Shown: positions 37,080 to 47,998 of the stretch, piece after piece
How the letters are laid out: the number at the start of each line of letters is the position of its first letter
Numbering within the stretch: position 1 is the stretch's first letter
Assembly (NCBI GenBank): GCA_913775095.1
Contig: CAJYIW010000023.1
Coordinates: 151,503 to 215,502 of the forward strand
Source: an uncultured Siphonobacter sp.
GTDB taxonomy: Bacteria > Bacteroidota > Bacteroidia > Cytophagales > Spirosomataceae
Length of the DNA stretch: 64,000 nt
Direction: 5' to 3'
Made by a program: the position numbers and the translations under genes
The notes under the pieces: generated by a model
Seen by the model: only the letters and a program-made list of their open reading frames with translations
The model's database searches: none
What the model was told of the DNA's origin: nothing

Positions 37080-37508
37080 ATGATTACAGCTTTACAAGCC
37101 CTCAAGCAAACTAATTCTGTGGTTGCCCATCGTAAAATTGAAAAAAAGTTAAAGAAACGTCCCCTGGATCCCGACGTGCTCAACCGGAATATCCTTAAAC
37201 TGGACGAGCGTATTCAGCGTCGCGTCAGCCGGGGCCGCTACAGCTGTTATTACCGGGTCGAAGATCATCTGGAAGAAGCACTCGTGTTTCAGCTCAAGAC
37301 ACAGAACTACGAGGTACGTACCTATAAGAGAAGCTTTTTTCCCGAGCATGCCCGCCTGAGTACTCCGGTAATGGTCCTATACATGCTGCTGGTCTTCAGT
37401 ATAGTAGGGCTTCCACTGGTAATCCTTTACCATCAGCTGGGTCGCCGTTACGGCAAACGTAACATTAAAGTATGCTGGCGGGATAGCCGAACCGTACGTC
37501 TGTATTAA
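37080..37508 (+). CDS. hypothetical membrane protein
   Basis: 142 residues. The first 95 are hydrophilic and very basic, with regularly spaced Arg and Tyr; one transmembrane helix lies at about 98-118 (VMVLYMLLVFSIVGLPLVILY), and the short tail is again basic. The topology is probably a cytoplasmic basic domain anchored at its C-terminus. Codon use resembles the neighbours. No family was recognised. A strong symmetrical terminator follows. Confidence 0.65.
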   Translation: MITALQALKQTNSVVAHRKIEKKLKKRPLDPDVLNRNILKLDERIQRRVSRGRYSCYYRVEDHLEEALVFQLKTQNYEVRTYKRSFFPEHARLSTPVMVLYMLLVFSIVGLPLVILYHQLGRRYGKRNIKVCWRDSRTVRLY

Positions 37509-37529
37509 AGGCAAAGGCAACCCCCTTAT

Positions 37530-37567
37530 AAAAAAGCAGAGCTCCCGGCCGGGAGCTCTACTTTTTT
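37530..37567. terminator. bidirectional terminator with a fully palindromic core
   Basis: A 22-base perfect palindrome (37538-37559) flanked by an A run on the left and a T run on the right. It serves the plus-strand hypothetical gene and the minus-strand metX gene. Confidence 0.88.
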
Positions 37568-37576
37568 GTCAGAGAC

Positions 37577-38968
37577 TTAAGGTCGGTTTGAGTGTTTGAG
37601 TGGGAATTCGGGGGGCAGGGTCTGGCTGCGGCCGTCACTCAGGTAAATGCGGTTATTTTTTTCGTCGAAACTTTTGATGTGACGCGTATTCACCAGAATA
37701 TGGGGCAGGTGTGGACTCAGCAGGGTAAAATCATAATTTTCCTGCAGGGCCAGACTTACTTTGTCAAGCACGGTATCCGACTCGATGCGGTTGCCATTGA
37801 TTAAATGGATGGTATAGGGCGTCGCCAGAAAGGATATATTCTCGACGGCAATGTATTCCCGGACGCCTTTGCGTACATCGACCTGCACGCGGTCGCGGAC
37901 GATCAGCTCCTCTTCTTCGGTTTCGGGTTCCAGACGGTTGGAAAGCTCCCAGGTGCGAATGGTTTTCGTCATCAGCTCATTTTCAACCAGAAACCCATCG
38001 TGACCGTAGAGGGAGTCAATTTCTGTTAACTCGGCCTGCGGAATGTAGCGGGCCAGAAACCGCTGCTCTTCCACCGGAAACAGCACATCCGACTGAATAC
38101 CGATGATTAGGGTCTGAGCCTTGATCCGGTTCAGGGCCGCCATGGCTCCGCCCCGGTTTCGGCCCACGTCGTGGGAGTCCATCATTCGCGAAAGACTGTA
38201 ATAGGAAAAGGCATTGAAGCGGGTAACGATTTTTTCGCCCTGATACCGCTGGTAGGAACTGGCCCGGTAATGTTCAATCGCCGATTCTTCCCGAGCCTGC
38301 GTGTATTCGTACATGACGGCACTGCGGTAACTCAAAAGAGCCGTGGCCCGGGCCGCTTTCATACCCAGAGTGCCGGCGTCCGCCCGCCGCTGCTGCCAGG
38401 TTTGGTCGGCTTCGATGGCCATCCGCTGCGATTCATTGAAGGCAATCCCCCAGGGCGACATGCGGGCATTGGTCGCAATAAGGATGAGTTGTTTGAAGAG
38501 CTCGGGCTGTTGAATGGCCCATTCCAGAGCCTGTTGCCCGCCCAGCGAGCCGCCCACCAGCATATGAATGTGCTCAAGCTGCAAATGCTGCCGCAGCAAA
38601 TCCAGACTTTTCACGACATCCCGAATGGTAATGAGGGGAAAGTCCTGGTAATAGGGTTCGTTCGTGAGGGGATTCATCGAAAGAGCCGACGTAGAACCGT
38701 AAGCCGAGCTGAGCACGTTGGCACAGACGATGAAGTACTGCCGCGTATCCAGCAGCTTTCCTTCGCCCACCAGTCCATTCCACCAGTCGGTCACGTCTGA
38801 GTTACCCGTCAGGGCGTGACAAATCCAAACCACGTTGTCTGCCGTAGAATTCAACTTTCCAAACGTATGATAGGCTACCTCAATTTCGGGTAACGTTTGT
38901 CCGCATTCCAAATCAAAGGGCTGCGGGTAATGAAAAATATGTAACTCAGACAAGGTGTAATCAATCAT
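37577..38968 (-). CDS. metX: homoserine O-acetyltransferase fused to a LytTR-like DNA-binding domain
   Basis: 463 residues, about 100 more than usual for MetX. Residues 1-345 form the alpha/beta-hydrolase enzyme that transfers acetyl from acetyl-CoA to homoserine: nucleophile Ser141 in VGGSLGGQQ, Asp294 in IQSDVLFP and His323 in YGHDGFLVE. An acidic linker (about 346-368) leads to residues 370-455, which follow the LytTR pattern: an IAVENISFL strand, HLINGNRIESDTVLDKV, the conserved LPHILVNTRHIKSF core and IYLSDGRSQTLP. The frame is continuous with no sign of a frameshift. It lies 77 bases downstream of metY and behind the SAM riboswitch. The fused domain may bind DNA or may have become structural; only the enzymatic part is secure. 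Confidence 0.9.
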   Translation of the reverse strand: MIDYTLSELHIFHYPQPFDLECGQTLPEIEVAYHTFGKLNSTADNVVWICHALTGNSDVTDWWNGLVGEGKLLDTRQYFIVCANVLSSAYGSTSALSMNPLTNEPYYQDFPLITIRDVVKSLDLLRQHLQLEHIHMLVGGSLGGQQALEWAIQQPELFKQLILIATNARMSPWGIAFNESQRMAIEADQTWQQRRADAGTLGMKAARATALLSYRSAVMYEYTQAREESAIEHYRASSYQRYQGEKIVTRFNAFSYYSLSRMMDSHDVGRNRGGAMAALNRIKAQTLIIGIQSDVLFPVEEQRFLARYIPQAELTEIDSLYGHDGFLVENELMTKTIRTWELSNRLEPETEEEELIVRDRVQVDVRKGVREYIAVENISFLATPYTIHLINGNRIESDTVLDKVSLALQENYDFTLLSPHLPHILVNTRHIKSFDEKNNRIYLSDGRSQTLPPEFPLKHSNRP

Positions 38969-39004
38969 TTAAAGACTTTTTCAAGTCGGTATGCAATCCT
39001 ATCA

Positions 39005-39039
39005 CAGGGGTTGAACTCCGGAATGGACTCCAACCCCTG
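39005..39039 (-). promoter_or_regulatory. intercistronic hairpin between metY and metX
   Basis: A perfect 9-bp stem, CAGGGGTTG with CAACCCCTG, extendable inward by a partly paired GGAGT segment. There is no T tract, so it may stabilise or process the metY-metX message rather than stop it. Confidence 0.5.
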
Positions 39040-39045
39040 CTTACT

Positions 39046-40452
<1,407 letters not shown>

Positions 40453-40558
40453 CTACCCGGAGAGGTAGGATCGGTAAAGCGGAACGGAAGGGTAGAAGGG
40501 AAGGGCAGAAGAGCCGCCCCCGGAAAAAGGGATGTCAGTGGCATGAATCGTAGCGTTA

Positions 40559-40672
40559 CTTATCTCCCCCCGAAGACCTTCTCCGGGGCAGGAATTAGCA
40601 CCTTGTTCCCATTGGTAGGGGAATAGGTTGCCAGCGGTTCACAGAGCCCGTCTCTCCCCGCTTCTCGATAAG
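40559..40672 (-). ncRNA. SAM-I (S-box) riboswitch
   Basis: On the minus strand the aptamer begins CTTATCGAG (40664-40672) and ends in AGATAAG (40559-40565), forming the closing stem P1. Between them are the conserved GGGAGAGACGGGCTCTGTGA block, CGCTGGCAACC and GGTGCTAATTCCTGCCCC, all hallmark S-box segments including the kink-turn and the SAM-binding bases. It sits about 210 bases upstream of metY. Binding of S-adenosylmethionine should reduce expression of the metY-metX operon. Confidence 0.95.
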
Positions 40673-40861
40673 TCAACCTACGATGGCTGACTTTTCAAAG
40701 GCAAACTTATAAAGGATTGAGCAAATCTTAAAAGACTTCTCGTTTTTTATCGAACGGTCTGTAAACTATTAAGCCCCTAAAATCGGTTAGCTTCTCACCC
40801 GGGAGTGAGCACTTGTGGCTACTTTTGCTAAACATCCGCTTTAAAGGGAAGAAATTATCTT

Positions 40862-41494
40862 ATGGAAAACCCAGTCATTATTTTTGGAGCAAAGGCCTTA
40901 GGCAAAACCGCTCTTGATATTTTTAATCGCAATGGCGTGTTGGTCTACGGCTTTTTAGAAGACGACGAAAGCCAGCACGGCAAGGAAATCGGTGAAGTAA
41001 ACATCTTCGGGTCCACCGATGACGAAGGGTTCACCAAGCTCATTGGTCAGAAGTGCGAAGCCTTCGTAGCGGTGGAAGATCGTACCGAGCGAAAAAATCT
41101 CGTGGAATTTCTGCACGAAACCCGGCACGTACAGCCCGTCAATGCCGTACACCCCTCGGCCATCATCTCCGAAGACGCCCACATCGGCCACGGAAACCTG
41201 GTGGCCGCCGGCGTGATTCTCCAGCCTCTTTCCAAAGTAAGCAACCATTGTCTGCTTCATGCGGGGGCCATCCTCGACACCGAAGCAGAGCTGGAAGAAT
41301 TTGTGCAGGTCGGAGCGGGAAGCGTGATCGGCATGGGAGCAAAGATTGGCGAAAACACCTTCATTGGTACGGGCGTAACCATTGTCGGCGGCGTTGAAAT
41401 CGGTAAGAATGCCCGCATCGGAGCCGGATCGGTAGTCGTGGAGAACGTACCGGCCGGGGCTACGGTCTTTGGCAATCCTGCCAAAAAAGTATAG
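40862..41494 (+). CDS. NeuD-like sugar O-acyltransferase (left-handed beta-helix)
   Basis: 210 residues. An N-terminal Rossmann-like domain (VIIFGAKALGKTALDIF) precedes hexapeptide repeats from about residue 97 (AIISEDAHIGHGNLVAAG and onwards) that form a left-handed beta-helix, ending in the typical AGATVFGNPAKKV. NeuD/PglD-type enzymes acetylate sugars or nucleotide sugars in glycan assembly. It is separated from the polysaccharide locus by about 2 kb and may act with it or independently. Divergent from the methionine operon. Confidence 0.85.
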   Translation: MENPVIIFGAKALGKTALDIFNRNGVLVYGFLEDDESQHGKEIGEVNIFGSTDDEGFTKLIGQKCEAFVAVEDRTERKNLVEFLHETRHVQPVNAVHPSAIISEDAHIGHGNLVAAGVILQPLSKVSNHCLLHAGAILDTEAELEEFVQVGAGSVIGMGAKIGENTFIGTGVTIVGGVEIGKNARIGAGSVVVENVPAGATVFGNPAKKV

Positions 41495-41561
41495 CTTTTC
41501 AGCAAGGGGACCGCAAACCCGATTCGTAGTGGGAATCAAGTTCCAATTTGCCTGGTAATCA

Positions 41562-41592
41562 GACACCCCGGCACCAGAAGCACCGGGGTGTC
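41562..41592. terminator. hairpin downstream of the NeuD-like gene
   Basis: A perfect 10-bp stem (41562-41571 with 41583-41592) with an 11-nt loop, 67 bases after the stop. No T tract follows, so termination is uncertain. Confidence 0.45.
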
Positions 41593-41800
41593 ACCAACAA
41601 AACAACATTTCAACGTACTATTCCAAGGAATTCATCATCAGAATATACCCTGAAGAGGAATACGGCCGGGCTTATCGCTTCAACCGCCAATCCGGGTATA
41701 TGAAAACGTGCTTCTGCCTCTTTCTCTATTTAGGGCCCGCCTGGTTAGCTTTCCCGGTACGGAACCATTCGTTCCCGAGCCATCCACTGTATTTGTTAAG

Positions 41801-41955
41801 ATAAAAACACCCCAGCGTTAAAAACCCTGGGATGTCAGACTTGCCTTGAGATAGTCCGAACCGTAACGGATCTACCTCAGATGAGGTTTCGTTCCTTAGA
41901 AACACACTGACGATCAGGAATAATCAGTGGTCGGTACTCCTGGCTTGTTAAACCT
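41801..41955 (-). ncRNA. candidate small RNA with terminator
   Basis: No gene fits this stretch, but read on the minus strand it shows successive stems: CACTGA with TCAGTG around 41925-41901, ACCTCA with TGAGGT around 41887-41874, CGGACT with AGTCTG around 41860-41837, and a final 9-bp stem (41827-41835 with 41807-41815, one G-U pair) followed by five T residues, like an intrinsic terminator. A possible -7 box (TAGGTTTA) lies just upstream near 41950-41957. Ends are approximate. No protein-coding gene precedes the terminator on this strand, which is why a small RNA is proposed. Confidence 0.42.
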
Positions 41956-42469
41956 ACGTTTATGGGTGTAAAAAAATATCAGATGACTCAATCGACTGTC
42001 TCTTTGTGTGCATCGGGGATTTTCTTGCCCGCTTAAGATCTGACCTATGTCAGAAAAAGCGGTCTGCTATTCCCGTATTTTCTTACTTACCTGACAAAAA
42101 GAGCGGACAGACGAGTGAATTCATAAGTGATGTTGCTAAGTAACCGAGTAATTTAAAGGATAAAAAAGGTACTGGTACTTTGTAGATACCATAAGTGATT
42201 ATACCCAGGGTGTATTGTGCCTAATCAGGGTGCACAAACCTATAGACATCAGCCGCCCGAGCGTCAGGCCTCTAAAGGAAAATCACAGATTATGGCTAAT
42301 TATTTCGTCTTTTTCTTACAGGAAGGAGAAGGTATATAAAAATAAGGAAGCCTTTCTCTATCCTCCAAATGAATGCTCAATATCGGTTAATTTACTATGC
42401 AAAGCAGTTAGAATTTTCTTGATAAGCTGATTGGATACCCCTGCTAATACTAAGTACAATTACCAAAAA

Positions 42470-42628
42470 ATGAACTTGGATAAACTATTTAAACGTTTTT
42501 ATTCACATTTCCAAAGGGCATTTCCGATTTCTACACCTCAGCAAAGGCATCCTGATGATGCCAAACGCAGGTTCACCCGAATGTTACACTCATCCAGAGA
42601 AAGCAGGCTTAGTGATCGGAAAAAGTAA
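42470..42628 (+). CDS. possible 52-residue basic protein
   Basis: A short frame starting MNLDKLFKRFYSHFQRAFP, strongly basic, with no recognised motif. It stands alone in a 2-kb stretch that otherwise lacks genes, and has no good promoter or terminator visible. Could be a real small protein or chance. Confidence 0.28.
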   Translation: MNLDKLFKRFYSHFQRAFPISTPQQRHPDDAKRRFTRMLHSSRESRLSDRKK

Positions 42629-43611
42629 GACAGCCAGACAGCCACCGAAAGCGTAGGGAAGAGGGGGCAGTCAGGATTGCAGTTATTTTTATTCTGATCC
42701 TTTCGACAGATCCGGGCAGGCAGAGATCGGCCCGGTGGGAGAGTGGATGTACCTATGCCTCTCCGAATTTCTGAAATGAGTTCCTTAGGCAGGCTCTTTG
42801 GATATTTGCTTCGAAAGAGACCTTCCTAAACCGGGTAGGCAAACCGAATGATTCGGTCTCTTGCAAAGCTTAGATAAAAAACAACCGGATTAAGATAAGA
42901 TCGAACAATAGTAACGAAAGATAGACCCGGGCTATAATCGAAATTACTTAAAAATAGTCGCTATCTTCTTCTTAATTGTACCCGAAAATCGCCCTTCACG
43001 ACAGCCCCCTAAATAAAAGGAAAACTGTAGGAAATTATCCACAAAGCGGACTAAAAAAGTAGGACGTTTTCAAGGAAAAGCCCCTTTTCAAAATCCCACT
43101 GACTTGGAGTATTTAAATATACTTTTGTATTGTAAATAAAAAATATTCATACTAACTATACTTAATAGTCTGAAGATTAAGTATATATGAAAGTGAGTAA
43201 AGAATTTGTACTGATTCTTTGGTATAATTTTTTAGAGACCGCTGTTGCTTCTCTATTCTTACTCATTTGAATTTTATATAGTCAGATCGGAAGAAAACAA
43301 AATTGCGTTAAATGTGTCTGTTTTGTGATCCAAGCCACTACTTTCTTCGTAGTTTTAAATTGGAACCCCATTCAAAATTTCAAATCAAACATTAGTTAGT
43401 TATTCAGCAATTTTATCGTTCTAAAAGCTCTATCTAATGAACCGCCACATTCATTACATCCGATGCCGTTCGGGGCTAGTATTCCAACCTCACGTCTAGA
43501 ATTTATTCAGTAATTGTATTGATAGTCTGCTCTGCCTGAAAGGTGCTTCAGTCAGAGAGGAATTGTGGGTTCCTTTTGCAGACTATTCCACAATAATCCG
43601 CCGATGCCATT
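42629..43611. other. long intergenic stretch upstream of polysaccharide locus
   Basis: About 980 bases without a supported gene; increasingly AT-rich from about 43000. It must contain the promoter of the polysaccharide operon, possibly with a long leader. Only weak, short inverted repeats were seen. Confidence 0.45.
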
Positions 43612-44520
43612 ATGAATACGGAATTTGATGAAGTAGTTTCGCTGCCTGAAAAAGACGAAGTTCGTTTTCGTACGGGTGCTCAGCCTGCTTTCAAAGCAAG
43701 ACCTGAGATGGATGAAGCCCTACGTTCTACTACTAACTCCATGAGTTCTAAGAGTATTTGGCAGCGATTAAAGGATCGGTTTCTTACCAAATCTGAGGAA
43801 GTGCCTCAGGAAGAACCCGTCAGGGATTGTTTCTGGAAAGTTGACATTCACTCGCATTTACTGCCCGGCGTAGACGACGGGGTTTCCAGTTGGGAAGAAT
43901 CATTGGCCTGTCTGAAGCAATTTGCGGAATGGGGCATTACCAAAGTCATCACTACGCCGCACGTCAGCCGGGATTATTTTCCTAATAAATACTATCAATT
44001 ACTGGAAGGCCAGGAGCAGCTGCAGGCCATGGTTCGAGAGCACAACCTGCCACTGACCATTGAAGTAGCAGCGGAATATCTGCTGGATGATTTCTTTCTG
44101 GATTTACTTAACAAGCGGGAAGTGTTATCCTTCGGGCCGGAAAAGTATTTACTGGTAGAGACGGCCTGGTCATCGGCCCCCCTGCATCTTTCAGATCTCA
44201 TCTTTCGGATTCAATCAGCGGGATATACGCCCATTCTGGCTCACCCCGAGCGGTACAAATACTACAAAGACTTCGAAGCAGAGCTTTCCCGGCATCGGGA
44301 CGCGGGTTGTTTATTGCAGCTGAATGCCATGTCGCTATCCGGCAAGTACGGAGATCAGGCCCGTCGCCAGGGCAAAATCCTGCTTAAAAACGGCTGGGCG
44401 GACTTTATCGGCAGTGACCTGCACCGTCCCGGAGATTTACCCCGGTTTGAAAAGATTTTCTCCCTACCCGAATTTAAGGAATTAGCTCAGCAACCCCTTC
44501 GAAATGCCAGGTTAGTGTAA
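43612..44520 (+). CDS. CpsB/YwqE-type tyrosine-protein phosphatase (PHP domain)
   Basis: 302 residues. The PHP metal-binding motifs are complete: VDIHSHLLPGVDDG at about residue 77, TTPHVSRDYF, EVAAEYLLDD, LAHPERYKYY and FIGSDLHRPGD. These enzymes dephosphorylate the tyrosine tail of Wzc-like kinases and so set chain length or export activity of capsule. The kinase is encoded two genes downstream. Unusual is a hydrophilic N-terminal extension of about 70 residues before the catalytic domain. First gene of the locus. Confidence 0.9.
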   Translation: MNTEFDEVVSLPEKDEVRFRTGAQPAFKARPEMDEALRSTTNSMSSKSIWQRLKDRFLTKSEEVPQEEPVRDCFWKVDIHSHLLPGVDDGVSSWEESLACLKQFAEWGITKVITTPHVSRDYFPNKYYQLLEGQEQLQAMVREHNLPLTIEVAAEYLLDDFFLDLLNKREVLSFGPEKYLLVETAWSSAPLHLSDLIFRIQSAGYTPILAHPERYKYYKDFEAELSRHRDAGCLLQLNAMSLSGKYGDQARRQGKILLKNGWADFIGSDLHRPGDLPRFEKIFSLPEFKELAQQPLRNARLV

Positions 44521-44801
44521 TTATAACAAGAAATTGGATATTTCATAGGAGTATTGATTTTCCTTGATTGGAAAGGCTTTGGAATATTAAGCAGATGTTT
44601 TGTTAGTGTTATGTTTCTATTGAATAAATATGAAATAACAAAAGAAAACACTGGGTATTTCTTACCAGCAATTGAGTATTGGTAGTAAATTTTACTTTTT
44701 TGCAAGATTGCAGGATTAAAAATTGTTGTTCACAAAAAATTGTACTTTCTTTGAAAAAGAGTTCAGAATTCGCCGCCTTTTTGCATTATTTAAAGCTTAA
44801 T

Positions 44802-45629
44802 ATGTTTACCAGATCATTCCGCCAGGATCGGGTATCAGCAGTGAAGCAGTTTGCTTCATTTCTCGTCCTTGCCATCACATTATCAAGCTGCGTATCCTCC
44901 AAAAATTTAGCTCTCTTTCAGGATGGGCCTAATACGACTGTTGACAGCTTAAGCCTTGCTAAACAATATACTCCTACGGTTCAGATTGGAGACGTTCTCA
45001 ATGTAAGCGTAACCAGTTTGAATCCTGAAGCTTCGGCTATTTTCAATTTGCCCGAAAATACGGCCTTCATTCAGGGTCAGGGTTTAACAGCTTCGGCTAA
45101 TCCATTGGCGTATCAGCCCGGATACGTAGTAAGCAAAGAAGGAACGATTGATTTTCCCATGCTGGGTAAAATCCAGGTAATCGGACAGTCTACTTCTCAA
45201 ATCGGTAGCATCATCAAAGAAAAACTGAAGGTCTACCTGAAAGAGCCTTCGGTAAATGTCCGAAACGTTAATTTCCGTATCTCCGTATTGGGCGAGGTGA
45301 ATCACCCTTCGCTCTTTTTGATCAATAACGAGCAGGTAACCATTCTGCAGGCTCTCAGTATGGCTAATGACCTGACCATTTTCGGAAAACGCGAAAACGT
45401 CATGGTGATTCGGGAAGAAAATGGGAAAAAGACTTTTGCCCGTCTGGATCTAACGAAACGGGACGTGTTTAGCTCCCCTTATTATTATTTACATCCCAAC
45501 GATGTAGTCTACGTAGAGCCTAACCAGGCTCGGGTCGCTTCTACCGATAATACCTATCGGGTAGCTCCCATTGTCATTAGTGCAGCTTCGGCTATTCTGG
45601 TATTAGTAAGTGTATTAGTTAGACGGTAA
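44802..45629 (+). CDS. Wza-like polysaccharide export lipoprotein
   Basis: 275 residues from the ATG at 44802, giving a lipoprotein signal with lipobox TLSSC; a longer frame from 44679 lacks this. It contains the polysaccharide biosynthesis/export domain (IGDVLNVSVTSLNPEASAIF, VSKEGTIDFPMLGKIQV) and a SLBB-like repeat (VNFRISVLGEVNHPSLF). A C-terminal hydrophobic helix (about 252-273) could span the outer membrane as in Wza. It forms the outer-membrane part of the export channel with the Wzc-like protein encoded next. Confidence 0.92.
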   Translation: MFTRSFRQDRVSAVKQFASFLVLAITLSSCVSSKNLALFQDGPNTTVDSLSLAKQYTPTVQIGDVLNVSVTSLNPEASAIFNLPENTAFIQGQGLTASANPLAYQPGYVVSKEGTIDFPMLGKIQVIGQSTSQIGSIIKEKLKVYLKEPSVNVRNVNFRISVLGEVNHPSLFLINNEQVTILQALSMANDLTIFGKRENVMVIREENGKKTFARLDLTKRDVFSSPYYYLHPNDVVYVEPNQARVASTDNTYRVAPIVISAASAILVLVSVLVRR

Positions 45630-45682
45630 CCGATGGTCGGTCCTAAAATCTAGCCACTATCAATCCACTCTTATAGAATTAT

Positions 45683-47998
45683 ATGGCAACGAATAACCCT
45701 TATACCTCGTACGTTCCCTATCAGGTCGTTGAGACGGATCAAACCAACATTCGGGCAATCCTGCTTCGCTATTTGCGTAACTGGCCCTGGTTTCTGGTTT
45801 CAATAGCCGTGGCCCTGGCCGGAGCCTATGTGTATCTTCTGTATCAGCAACCCATTTACCGCACCCAGGCCAGCCTTTTAATTAAGGATGAAAAGAAAGG
45901 TGCTGCGGATGCCGGGGAATTGATGAAGCAGCTGGATATTTTCGGCCAGCAAAAGCTGGTAGACAACGAAATCGAAATCCTGAAGTCCTATACGCTGATG
46001 AACAAAATCGTTAGCGATCTGAATCTGGACGTGAAGTATTTCGAGCCCACCACCTTCGGCAAACGCGAAGTGTACGGCAACGTACCCATCAAGCTGATGG
46101 TAGAGCAGCCCAAACCTGAATTATACCAGGAGAAACTAACCCTCAGCTTTCCTCAGAATAATCTGGTAAGCCTGAACGGAAAAACATATCCCGTCAATCA
46201 AAGCGTGGAAACGCCCCTGGGCCGCCTGCGTTTTTTCGCCAGCAAACCCGTTATTAAAGGTGAGACAGAGTATATCGCGAAAGTTTCACCTCGTGGTGAA
46301 ACGGTAGAAGGGTATCTTAAAAACCTAAAGACAGAGACCACCAGTAAACAGTCTACGGTTATCCTTTTAACGTTAGAAGATGCAGTTCCTGGTAAAAGTG
46401 AAGCGATTCTGAATCGTCTGATTGATGAATACAATACAGCAGCTGTAGAAGATAAAAATAAGACGGCCGCCAATACGCTGAAATTCCTTGATGAACGCTT
46501 AAACCTGGTATCCGGAGAGTTACAGAGCGTTGAAAAAAACGTAGCCCAGTATAAAACTTCGCAGGGCATTACGGATTTAAGTGCTCAGGCTCAAAGCTTT
46601 CTGCAAACGGTTCAGCAAAACGACGCTCAGCTGACGCAGGTGAATATGCAGCTGGGAGCCATTGAGGACGTGGATCGCTACATCAATTCACGCAGTGCCG
46701 ATCGGACCGGAGCTCCCTCCACGGCGGCCCTGAATGATCCCGTCCTGTTAGGTCTGATTACCAAAGTATCCGAGCTGGAGTTACAGCGGGAGCAATTGGC
46801 TCGTACCACTTCCGAGCAAAACCCAATGCTGCAAACGATTGAAAGCCAGATCAAAAGCATGAAGGCTAACATTCGTGAAAACGTGCAGACAACTAAGTCG
46901 ATCCTGAATAACTCCAAAGGTCAGCTGATGGCTACCAACCGGAAAATGGAAGGAGTCATTCGCAGCATTCCCCAGAAAGAACGCTCTTTGATTGACATTT
47001 CCCGTCAGCAGGCGATTAAAAATGATTTGTACACCTTCCTGCTTCAGAAACGTGAAGAAACGGCGGTTTCCTATGCTTCTACGATTGCCGATAGCCGGAC
47101 CGTTGACGCGGCTCGTAGTTCCAATGAACCCGTGAAGCCCGTAGGAAAAATGATCTTTGCTCTCTTTGGCTTAGTCGGATTAGTGATTCCGGTAGGAGCC
47201 ATGACCGCCCGGGATGCCATGAACAACCGCGTCATGCGTCGGACTGATGTAGAAGAGATGACTACCGTTCCTATTTTAGGCGAAGTGGTTAAAAGTAAGG
47301 ATGCGGATCGTCTGATCATGGCCCCTCAGAATCGTTCGGTCATTTCGGAGCAGATTCGTACCATTCGGACCAACCTGCAATTCCTGAAAGCCGCTACCGA
47401 TAGTCAAGTGCTGTTATTCACCTCGAGTATTTCCGGCGAAGGAAAATCGTTCGTATCCCTGAATCTGGGAGCTAGTCTGGCCCTGGTGGATCGCCCTACG
47501 GTCATTCTGGAAATGGACTTACGCAAGCCTAAACTGCGGGAAGCACTCGGAATGCCGAATGGCACGGGCATCAGTAATTTCCTGATTGGCGAATGCACCC
47601 TGGATGAAGCCCTGCAACCGATTCCGGGTTATGATAACTATTACTTAATGCCCAGTGGCCCCGTGCCACCCAACCCCTCCGAGTTGTTGAGCAGTCCTCG
47701 CCTGGAGCAAATGATGACGGAGTTGCGTGAACGCTTTAATTACATCTTAGTTGATTCACCTCCGATTGGTCTGGTAACGGATGCTCAGTTGATCGCTCCC
47801 TTCGCGGATACCACGATGTATATGGTGCGTCACGATGTAACGCCCAAGCATTACCTGAAGATGATCGATACGCTTTACAAAGAGCAGCGATTCCAGAAAC
47901 TCAACATCATTCTAAACGGCGTAGGCGAAGGGGAAGCGTATTACTACAGCTACAGCTACGGCTATTACGGAGAGGATGAAAAGAAAAAACTGAATTAA
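45683..47998 (+). CDS. Wzc-like polysaccharide co-polymerase and tyrosine autokinase
   Basis: 771 residues. A Wzz-type chain-length domain with the first transmembrane helix at about 32-52, a long periplasmic coiled coil, a second helix near 485-505, and a cytoplasmic BY-kinase domain: Walker A in SSISGEGKSFVSLNLG (about 580-595), Walker A-prime in VILEMDLRKP and Walker B in YILVDSPPIG. The C-terminus has a tyrosine cluster (YYYSYSYGYYGED) that is autophosphorylated in this family. It controls polymer length and export with the Wza-like lipoprotein, and is the expected substrate of the PHP phosphatase. Confidence 0.95.
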   Translation: MATNNPYTSYVPYQVVETDQTNIRAILLRYLRNWPWFLVSIAVALAGAYVYLLYQQPIYRTQASLLIKDEKKGAADAGELMKQLDIFGQQKLVDNEIEILKSYTLMNKIVSDLNLDVKYFEPTTFGKREVYGNVPIKLMVEQPKPELYQEKLTLSFPQNNLVSLNGKTYPVNQSVETPLGRLRFFASKPVIKGETEYIAKVSPRGETVEGYLKNLKTETTSKQSTVILLTLEDAVPGKSEAILNRLIDEYNTAAVEDKNKTAANTLKFLDERLNLVSGELQSVEKNVAQYKTSQGITDLSAQAQSFLQTVQQNDAQLTQVNMQLGAIEDVDRYINSRSADRTGAPSTAALNDPVLLGLITKVSELELQREQLARTTSEQNPMLQTIESQIKSMKANIRENVQTTKSILNNSKGQLMATNRKMEGVIRSIPQKERSLIDISRQQAIKNDLYTFLLQKREETAVSYASTIADSRTVDAARSSNEPVKPVGKMIFALFGLVGLVIPVGAMTARDAMNNRVMRRTDVEEMTTVPILGEVVKSKDADRLIMAPQNRSVISEQIRTIRTNLQFLKAATDSQVLLFTSSISGEGKSFVSLNLGASLALVDRPTVILEMDLRKPKLREALGMPNGTGISNFLIGECTLDEALQPIPGYDNYYLMPSGPVPPNPSELLSSPRLEQMMTELRERFNYILVDSPPIGLVTDAQLIAPFADTTMYMVRHDVTPKHYLKMIDTLYKEQRFQKLNIILNGVGEGEAYYYSYSYGYYGEDEKKKLN

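Noticed and set aside
38171..38800. Plus-strand frame of 209 codons inside metX
   Set aside because: Antisense to the MetX catalytic domain, whose active-site residues are intact; the frame has no protein-family features.
41616..41804. Open frame of about 60 codons with protein-like content
   Set aside because: It has no usable start codon before the upstream in-frame stop at 41556-41558; the only internal ATG leaves 34 residues. Possibly a gene remnant.
42215..42430. Open frame of 71 codons
   Set aside because: No motif, unusual composition, no promoter or terminator, and it lies in the gene-poor stretch; likely chance.
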